Assembly: GCF_945859685.1 (NCBI RefSeq)
Contig: NC_079147.1
Span: forward strand, 254,190,572 to 254,254,571
DNA length: 64,000 nt
Direction: 5' to 3'
Source: Eupeodes corollae
Taxonomy: Eukaryota > Arthropoda > Insecta > Diptera > Syrphidae
The notes below the pieces were generated by a model, which worked only from the letters and a program-made list of their open reading frames with translations, did not search any database and was not told the origin of the DNA. The translations under genes and the position numbers were made by a program. This document shows, piece by piece, positions 58,591 through 64,000 of the stretch (the first letter of the stretch is position 1; each line of letters starts with the position of its first letter).

Positions 58591-60180
58591 AAAAAAATTA
58601 AAAATAAACAAACAAACAAAACAATTATTAAACAAAAAAATCGCACCAAGGCTGCCAATGCGGTCACATCACCTGAAAAGGCTGTCGAGCCAAATCAGGT
58701 GTGTGAACGTGTTGTCAACCCTGTGGTTGCAACTAGTGGCGAGAGTCCTTCTCCCTCTACTAGCCGCAACATATACTTAAAGGAATTACCCGTCAGTGGA
58801 ACAGCTGTGACGCTCGGCAGTCCCAATGGCGGAAATTCCACACCCCACCTCTTCCCCGCTCCTGCTAGGACGTCGCAAGCGACCCCAAAAAGGGACACCC
58901 CATCCGGAGAGACAAAATCTGCGACATGTGGAATTGACTCAAAGGGTGAGGGCACACCCGGATTGGCATCGGTAGCGATTAAATCTGGAGGTGGACCCAC
59001 ATCTGTGATACACGGACATAGTTCTGGGCCGGCCAAAAAGAAGTCCAAGAAGTCACAGGCCAATCGAGACCAACGCAATGCCGAAAGGATTCTAGCCGCA
59101 GTCGGTGTCATACCGGCGGCGGAAAGAACCCCAGAGCAAACGCGTAAACTCGAGTGGGCTAGTGGCTTTCTTAGCAAAAAAGCTAAACCGACCTGCGGCG
59201 ACTCAACGTCAAAGCGAGATAGGTCTTTCGAGGGTGACAAGCCCGAACCAAAAAGGCAGAAGGTGCTTTCCAACAGCACATCAGCCGTCAACAAAGATCT
59301 CTCCTTCAGCGACGCGCTCAAAGGTAAGATCATTGCCGCGGTCATTGACAGGAGTCATGTGGATGGTAACATCTCTCATGATCATTGGGCAGAGGTCAAG
59401 GCTCACCTCGGTTTCAGATTTTTATCTGTTATCGAGGAAAATCCGGGGCCTCTCCCAGACACAGCCGATGCAGGATGGTACCAAAATCGCATCAAACTCA
59501 TCGCCTGTGGTGATCAGAGATCTTTCGATCTATACAGGGCTGCTGTCAATGGCTTGCCAGAAGTCTGGCCGGGTGCCAAGCTCGAGGTTGTTGCAAGGGA
59601 GAATATTCCTTGCCGGCCAAGAGCACGTATAATGGTCCCGGCTCTTCACAACTGTCCAGACATGATCATGAAACTGATCAAAACAAGTAATCCGGACCTG
59701 CCTACTCACGACTGGAAAGTACCAAAGGTTGAGAAGGAGACAGTGGGTCACTATAGATCGGCTCTCGTGCTGATCAATAGGGAATCACTGGCTCCACTGG
59801 CCGCGACCAAAGGTGTGATTAGGTATGGTTTCGATGAAATCATGATGCGTATTTATAAAAAAGATGAAGATACGCTAAACACGCCCCCCACAGAAGTCTC
59901 TTCAGCGGAGGGAAGCGATTTATTGGCAACGAAAATGGAGGTCGATGCAACACCAAAAGTGGAACCATCGACATCCACTGCCCCAAATAAGCCATCCGAC
60001 GTGGAGGCTAAAACTAAAGTCGACAGTAACTCCGACATGGAGACTGAAGACGCCACCTTAGGCATCACCCAGAGTGAGGAAGACCTGCTTAGGTCCTCCT
60101 CAGACGAGGAAAACGCCGACAAAACAGTGGTGGAGGTTGATCTGACTAATAGTAGCAATGCTGCGATTAGTACAGATTAA
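58591..60180 (+). CDS. LOA-like ORF1 protein, start uncertain
   Basis: The frame is open from 58591, after a TGA, to the TAA at 60178-60180. There is no in-frame ATG near the start; the first likely non-ATG start is GTG at 58699, giving 493 residues. An ATG at 58587-58589 lies one frame off, just before a run of eight As, so a single-base change there may have separated the start from the frame. From the GTG, residues 1-200 are Lys/Ser/Pro-rich (RNA-binding type), with KKKSKKSQ near 114. At about 210-390 is a folded domain (AVIDRSHVDGNISHDHWAEV, then GWYQNRIKLIACG, RPRARIMVPALHN) resembling the DUF4780 family of insect retroelement ORF1s, from memory. The rest is an acidic tail. It contains IEENPGP at residues 245-251. 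Confidence 0.82.
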   Translation, partial: KKIKNKQTNKTIIKQKNRTKAANAVTSPEKAVEPNQVCERVVNPVVATSGESPSPSTSRNIYLKELPVSGTAVTLGSPNGGNSTPHLFPAPARTSQATPKRDTPSGETKSATCGIDSKGEGTPGLASVAIKSGGGPTSVIHGHSSGPAKKKSKKSQANRDQRNAERILAAVGVIPAAERTPEQTRKLEWASGFLSKKAKPTCGDSTSKRDRSFEGDKPEPKRQKVLSNSTSAVNKDLSFSDALKGKIIAAVIDRSHVDGNISHDHWAEVKAHLGFRFLSVIEENPGPLPDTADAGWYQNRIKLIACGDQRSFDLYRAAVNGLPEVWPGAKLEVVARENIPCRPRARIMVPALHNCPDMIMKLIKTSNPDLPTHDWKVPKVEKETVGHYRSALVLINRESLAPLAATKGVIRYGFDEIMMRIYKKDEDTLNTPPTEVSSAEGSDLLATKMEVDATPKVEPSTSTAPNKPSDVEAKTKVDSNSDMETEDATLGITQSEEDLLRSSSDEENADKTVVEVDLTNSSNAAISTD

Positions 60181-63100
60181 TCTCCATCACGCCATCATGG
60201 CCACAAACAACCTGATACTCCGACTGCATAAGAACAAGGAAGACATCGTCTTAATACAGGAGCCGTGGGTCTCAAACTCCATCATCAGAGGTCTCAGGAC
60301 TCCTGGCTATAAAATATTATATGCATCGGAGAAAGGTGAACCAAGGTCATGCATGTTAGTAAAAAATGACTTAAACATATTTTTACTCCCCAATTACAGC
60401 GACAAGGACACCACCACCGCTGTCCTAACAACAGATAAAGCCACCTACTGGCTCATATCCTCCTACCTTGGCCACGACAGCCCAATTCCAGGAAACACCT
60501 TGAGGAAGGCAATTGCGGACGCGCAATCGAAAAAAGTTGGTCTCCTAATTGGTTCAGACGCTAACGCCCATCACACGGTATGGGGTAGCTCTGATATAAA
60601 TGAGAGAGGTGAGTACTTATTTGATTATTTACTAAGCACTAACCTACTCATAAGTAATATTGGTAATGAACCCACATTTGTAACCAAGAATAGGAAAGAG
60701 GTACTTGATATTACACTTACCTCTGACTCGATCCACAATATGATTTCAAACTGGCATGTCTCAAAAGAGAATTCCTTCTCTGACCACAAATACATTCAGT
60801 TTGAGCTCAAAGATGTAGCAAATACATCTACGGGATTTCGAAATCACCGGAATACCAACTGGGAGCGTTATAGGGAGGTACTAGCACAACTGCTTAATCA
60901 TAACCTTCTTAAAAGCTCCTCCAGTAAAGATGAACTAGACCTTTCTGTAAATCATCTCACCGAAGCCTTAAATGAATCAATGAGATCTTCATGCCCTGTA
61001 ACCATTTTAAAGGGTAAAAAGAAACCTCATTGGTGGCATAAAGAATTAGAACCATTCAGAAAGAGCTGTCGTAAACTCTTCAACAGATCTAAGTACACTA
61101 GATCTCCTTCTGACTGGGACTTATACAAACAAGCTCTAAAGCAATATAAAAAAGAATTAAGAAAGAGTAAGAGGTCTTCTTGGAGAAATTTTTGTGGTAA
61201 AATAGAAAATACTTCAGAAGCCTCAAGACTCAGGAAAATTCTCTCAAAAAGTCCAACAATACCTAGTGCTTTAAAGACAGAAACAGGCACATGGACTATC
61301 ACAGATGAAGAATCTCTTAACCTGTTATTAGACACCCACTTTCCAGGTAGTTCTAACATACTCAACGACTTAACATCAGAGTCTCAAGCTTCTACAAGCG
61401 ATTTAGTTGATCTAATAACGCGGGAAAAACTGCAATGGGCCATAGACAGCTTTGATCCATATAAATCTCCAGGACCAGATGGAATCATTCCGGCCGAACT
61501 ACAAAAATGCTCAGACATGATTATTCCACCATTGGAAATCATTCTGACAAGCTGTGTAAGGTTGAGATATATTCCCAAAGCCTGGAGAATGGCAAAAGTA
61601 GTCTTCATTCCCAAAGCAGGGAAACCCTCACACGTTAACCCTAAAGATCTACGACCAATCAGCCTATCATCCTTCCTTCTTAAAACCTTGGAAAGATTGA
61701 TTGAAATTTATATCAGACATAATTTAAAACCATGTCTCATTTCCACAGCTCAACATGCTTACTCTAAGGGAAAATCAGTAGAATCAGCACTTCACTCACT
61801 GGTACGTACTATTGAACATTCCCTCGAATACAAAGAATATAACCTGGTAGCGTTCCTAGATATTGAAGGAGCTTTCAACAACGTCAGTTACCAGGCGATC
61901 ACAACAGCAATGGATAAGCTGAAATTAGAGAAGTCACTCATAGATCTTATAAGTCTCATGCTCAAAAGCAGGACAATAATTTCTAACATGAGAAGTTTTA
62001 CTACCACCAGATCGGTGAATCGGGGCACTCCCCAAGGTGGAGTCCTTTCGCCTCTTTTATGGAACATGGTAGTAAACGACTTACTTACAACATTGGAAAC
62101 AGAAGGTTTCAAGGTGATTGCCTACGCTGATGACGTTGCGATATCCGTATCTGGGAAGCACCCCCAAGTTCTCTCGGAACTCCTACAAAATGCCCTAAAC
62201 AGGCTAACTAAATGGGCTAATCAATGTGGATTGGACGTCAACCCACACAAAACAGAATTAATACTCTTCTCGAGAAGATATAAAATTCCTCAGATTAGCC
62301 CACCAAAGATTAAAGGAATACCATTAAGCTTTTCCGACCAAGCTAAATATTTGGGCCTCATTTTAGACAAAAAACTAAATTGGAAGGCAAATATTGATGA
62401 AAGAGTCAAAAAGGCTACTGTAGCGCTTTTTACTTGTAAAAAGGCCATAGGATCAAAATGGGGCTTCTCCCCAAAAATAACCCACTGGCTATACACTTCG
62501 GTAATCAGGCCGATACTCATTTATGGAGCCGTCGTATGGTGGACCGCACTGGATAAGATGGTAAATCTAAATAAACTCATTAAAGTCCAGCGGTCAGCAG
62601 GTATGTGCATCACAGGAGCACTTCGCACAACACCAACCGCAGCACTGGAAGTGCTTTTAAACCTAACACCACTTGACATCTTCTCTAAAAAGGTGGCTGC
62701 CAACTCATGTGTAAGGCTTAGAGCCACCTCTCAATGGACCAGTAACAATACTGGACATACAACCATTCTAGATAATTTCAGATCTATCCCAGATCGCTTA
62801 GACTATACCACCCCAAAAATGGTATTTGGTAAAAGATTCCATGTGTCCATCCCTTCAAGATCCTCCTGGGAAGAAGAGGGACCCCTGGAAGACGATGCGG
62901 TACACTTCTACACTGACGGTTCAAAGACCGATCACGGAGTTGGAAGTGGTATCTTTTCAGAACAACTGAATCTCAGTCTATCCTATAGACTTCCCAATCA
63001 ATGTAGTGTGTTCCAGGCAGAAGTAATGGCGATAAAAGAAGCACTATCCTGGCTCAAAGAAAACGTTATATCTTGTAAGGATATACGTATCTTCTCGGAC

Positions 63101-63742
63101 AGCCAAGCCGCTCTTAAATCTCTCGCGTCTGTCTCCACAAACTCTCGAACAGTCCACGATTGTCAATCATCTCTGAAGGAGATGACGGAACAGTTTAACA
63201 TTCACCTCATTTGGGTGCCGGGCCACAGAGACATTCCGGGAAATTGCAAAGCCGATGAGCTCGCCAAAAACGGAACACTTCTGCCTTATGTTAGACAAAA
63301 ACATAACATAGGAACACCACTTGCTACATGCAAATATCTTCTCAAGCAATATGCTTTAGAAACAACAAACACTAGATGGTCACGAAGTACCACCTGCCTG
63401 GCAACCAAGCAAATATGGCCAAGTATTGACTTAAAACGGTCAAAAGGCTTGATATCACTAAGCAGACAAAGTATAAGCTCTACAATTGGAGTAATAACGG
63501 GACACTGCCTCATAGGTAGACATGCTCTGAGGCTAGGGGTCTACACAAATGACTTCTGTAGAAGCTGCATGGACGAGGAGGAAGAGGAAACAGTCCAACA
63601 CCTTCTATGTACATGTCCAGCACTCTCCATTAGAAGGAATTACTTTCTCGGTAATCCCTTCTTCGATAATACCAGTGAACTGGCAAATATTGACACAAAA
63701 CGTCTCTCTAACTTTATTAAAAGCACAAAATGGTTTGTTTAA
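60158..63742 (+). CDS. LOA-like ORF2: endonuclease, reverse transcriptase, RNase H
   Basis: This 1194-residue polyprotein nicks target DNA and copies the element RNA into it. The endonuclease (about 1-230) has QINL (N8), QEPW (E35), GSDANAHH (D134, N136) and SDH (D209, H210). The reverse transcriptase (about 400-720) has SPGPDGIIPAEL, RPISLSSFLLKTLERLIEIY, FLDIEGAFN (D568), RGTPQGGVLSPLLWN and YADD (656-659). RNase H (about 915-1040) has TDGS (D920), QAEVMA (E955), FSDSQAAL (D981) and the GNCKADELA box (D1033). A Cys/His motif near 1134-1153 (C1134, C1137, H1148, C1151 or C1153) ends the protein. All catalytic residues checked are present. It overlaps ORF1 by 23 bases in another frame, so translation probably depends on reinitiation or a frameshift. 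Confidence 0.95.
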   Translation: MLRLVQINLHHAIMATNNLILRLHKNKEDIVLIQEPWVSNSIIRGLRTPGYKILYASEKGEPRSCMLVKNDLNIFLLPNYSDKDTTTAVLTTDKATYWLISSYLGHDSPIPGNTLRKAIADAQSKKVGLLIGSDANAHHTVWGSSDINERGEYLFDYLLSTNLLISNIGNEPTFVTKNRKEVLDITLTSDSIHNMISNWHVSKENSFSDHKYIQFELKDVANTSTGFRNHRNTNWERYREVLAQLLNHNLLKSSSSKDELDLSVNHLTEALNESMRSSCPVTILKGKKKPHWWHKELEPFRKSCRKLFNRSKYTRSPSDWDLYKQALKQYKKELRKSKRSSWRNFCGKIENTSEASRLRKILSKSPTIPSALKTETGTWTITDEESLNLLLDTHFPGSSNILNDLTSESQASTSDLVDLITREKLQWAIDSFDPYKSPGPDGIIPAELQKCSDMIIPPLEIILTSCVRLRYIPKAWRMAKVVFIPKAGKPSHVNPKDLRPISLSSFLLKTLERLIEIYIRHNLKPCLISTAQHAYSKGKSVESALHSLVRTIEHSLEYKEYNLVAFLDIEGAFNNVSYQAITTAMDKLKLEKSLIDLISLMLKSRTIISNMRSFTTTRSVNRGTPQGGVLSPLLWNMVVNDLLTTLETEGFKVIAYADDVAISVSGKHPQVLSELLQNALNRLTKWANQCGLDVNPHKTELILFSRRYKIPQISPPKIKGIPLSFSDQAKYLGLILDKKLNWKANIDERVKKATVALFTCKKAIGSKWGFSPKITHWLYTSVIRPILIYGAVVWWTALDKMVNLNKLIKVQRSAGMCITGALRTTPTAALEVLLNLTPLDIFSKKVAANSCVRLRATSQWTSNNTGHTTILDNFRSIPDRLDYTTPKMVFGKRFHVSIPSRSSWEEEGPLEDDAVHFYTDGSKTDHGVGSGIFSEQLNLSLSYRLPNQCSVFQAEVMAIKEALSWLKENVISCKDIRIFSDSQAALKSLASVSTNSRTVHDCQSSLKEMTEQFNIHLIWVPGHRDIPGNCKADELAKNGTLLPYVRQKHNIGTPLATCKYLLKQYALETTNTRWSRSTTCLATKQIWPSIDLKRSKGLISLSRQSISSTIGVITGHCLIGRHALRLGVYTNDFCRSCMDEEEEETVQHLLCTCPALSIRRNYFLGNPFFDNTSELANIDTKRLSNFIKSTKWFV

Positions 63743-63830
63743 ATTCATTACTCCCATGAGTAACCTCATTAGTGGTATCACAATGGACCCTTGAGGTCTA
63801 CGTGTGTCAATGATATCTAGACAGCCACTC

Positions 63831-63847
63831 TAACCTAACCTAACCTA
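63831..63847 (+). repeat. (TAACC)n 3' tail of the LOA-like element
   Basis: Three TAACC units followed by TAA, merging with the target duplication. The truncated copy at 36764 ends in the same repeat. On the other strand it reads (TTAGG)n, the same unit as the common arthropod telomere repeat. Confidence 0.85.
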
Positions 63848-63860
63848 AAATGACTTTTCA
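63845..63860 (+). repeat. target-site duplication, 3' side
   Basis: CTAAAATGACTTTTCA, identical to 58204-58219. Downstream sequence continues the right arm and matches the left arm near 3270 and below. Confidence 0.93.
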
Positions 63861-64000
63861 AAGTTGTAAGCAATTCCAAAAATCAGTTAAAGAATAAGAA
63901 ATTATTGAAACATAAAAGTTGAACAAAACTCATTTTTGATAGAACAAAATATCATCAAGGATAACAAAGTTAAAGCTGCAACCTCTCTTCTCTTCAAAAT

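Larger units (their letters stand above)
58220..63844 (+). mobile_element. full-length LOA-like non-LTR retrotransposon (5.6 kb)
   Basis: The element has a 5' UTR of about 370 bases beginning GCCGGCAAAATCC, two overlapping ORFs, a short 3' UTR and a (TAACC)n tail. It is flanked by perfect 16-bp target-site duplications, and the left-arm counterpart (about 3270) is uninterrupted, giving an empty site. A reverse transcriptase with an RNase H domain and an apurinic-type endonuclease, in a 1194-residue ORF2, fits the LOA or I groups; LOA is my preferred call from the general look of the ORFs. Its intactness suggests recent insertion. Confidence 0.9.
40689..64000 (-). repeat. right arm of the giant inverted repeat (continues past the window)
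   Basis: This is the reverse-complement partner of 3143-20738. Homology can be followed from inside the SINE to the last bases of the window: the final 140 bases match about 3143-3280, including AAGTTAAAGCTGC against its complement near 3160. Right-specific insertions are the LINE at 45131-47307, the LOA-like element at 58220-63844 and a 4.4 kb segment at about 53262-57655. The outer end is not in view. Confidence 0.92.

Noticed and set aside
58695..59345. 216-codon minus-strand frame opposite ORF1
   Set aside because: It is a shadow of the GC-richer ORF1 coding strand with no family features.
63831..63847. Internal telomere repeat array
   Set aside because: Only three units, located exactly at the 3' end of a LINE and repeated at the end of its truncated copy, so it is the element tail.
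1..64000. CRISPR array, bacterial operon or rRNA
   Set aside because: No regularly spaced short repeats of that type, no prokaryotic gene organisation and no rRNA-like sequence; the window is clearly eukaryotic.

Overview
This is an AT-rich nuclear window from an insect, probably a fly (Diptera). The evidence is spliceosomal introns with canonical GT/AG ends and a mix of LOA-like and other non-LTR retrotransposons, Tc1/mariner, pogo-like and hAT-like DNA elements, a tRNA-derived SINE and gag fragments. The species cannot be named from sequence alone. Most ORFs longer than 60 codons are chance frames or shadows of transposon genes.

The dominant structure is a very large, interrupted inverted repeat. 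A left arm (about 3143-20738) is homologous, in reverse complement, to a right arm (about 40689-64000, running off the window). A unique spacer of about 20 kb (20743-40660) lies between them. Both arms carry the same ordered landmarks: a Tc1 remnant, a LINE remnant, a well conserved 0.7 kb block, copies of a tandem-repeat element, an exon and a SINE. Each arm has also acquired its own insertions. The left has a gag fragment, a 1.4 kb tandem-repeat element and a 3 kb LINE/repeat segment. The right has a 2.2 kb LINE, a complete 5.6 kb LOA-like LINE with 16-bp target-site duplications, and a 4.4 kb segment that includes a 0.5 kb palindrome.

One host gene is visible. Four exons on the minus strand (42598-42874, 35868-36098, 35582-35735, 35353-35482) join in frame through GT/AG introns and end at a stop codon. 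They encode the last 263 or so residues of a low-complexity protein that I do not recognise. The first of these exons lies in the right arm; the other three lie in the spacer. The left arm holds a second, oppositely facing copy of that exon (18681-18958) with a one-base insertion that breaks the frame. Because the terminal exons lie between two inverted arms, recombination between the arms would flip them and place them downstream of the broken exon copy.

The rest of the spacer is mobile-element debris: a pogo/Tigger-type transposase pseudogene, a 1387-bp hAT-like foldback element with arms of about 440 bp and an 8-bp target duplication, LINE fragments, a gag fragment inserted antisense into a LINE, and a 5'-truncated LOA-like copy inserted into the endonuclease region of another LINE. 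A 200-base assembly gap lies at 21195-21394.

The most notable small motif is a near-canonical hammerhead ribozyme (54357-54432, plus strand) inside the palindrome at 54041-54539. The arrangement suggests two head-to-head terminal repeats of a Penelope-like element. All homology calls are by eye.
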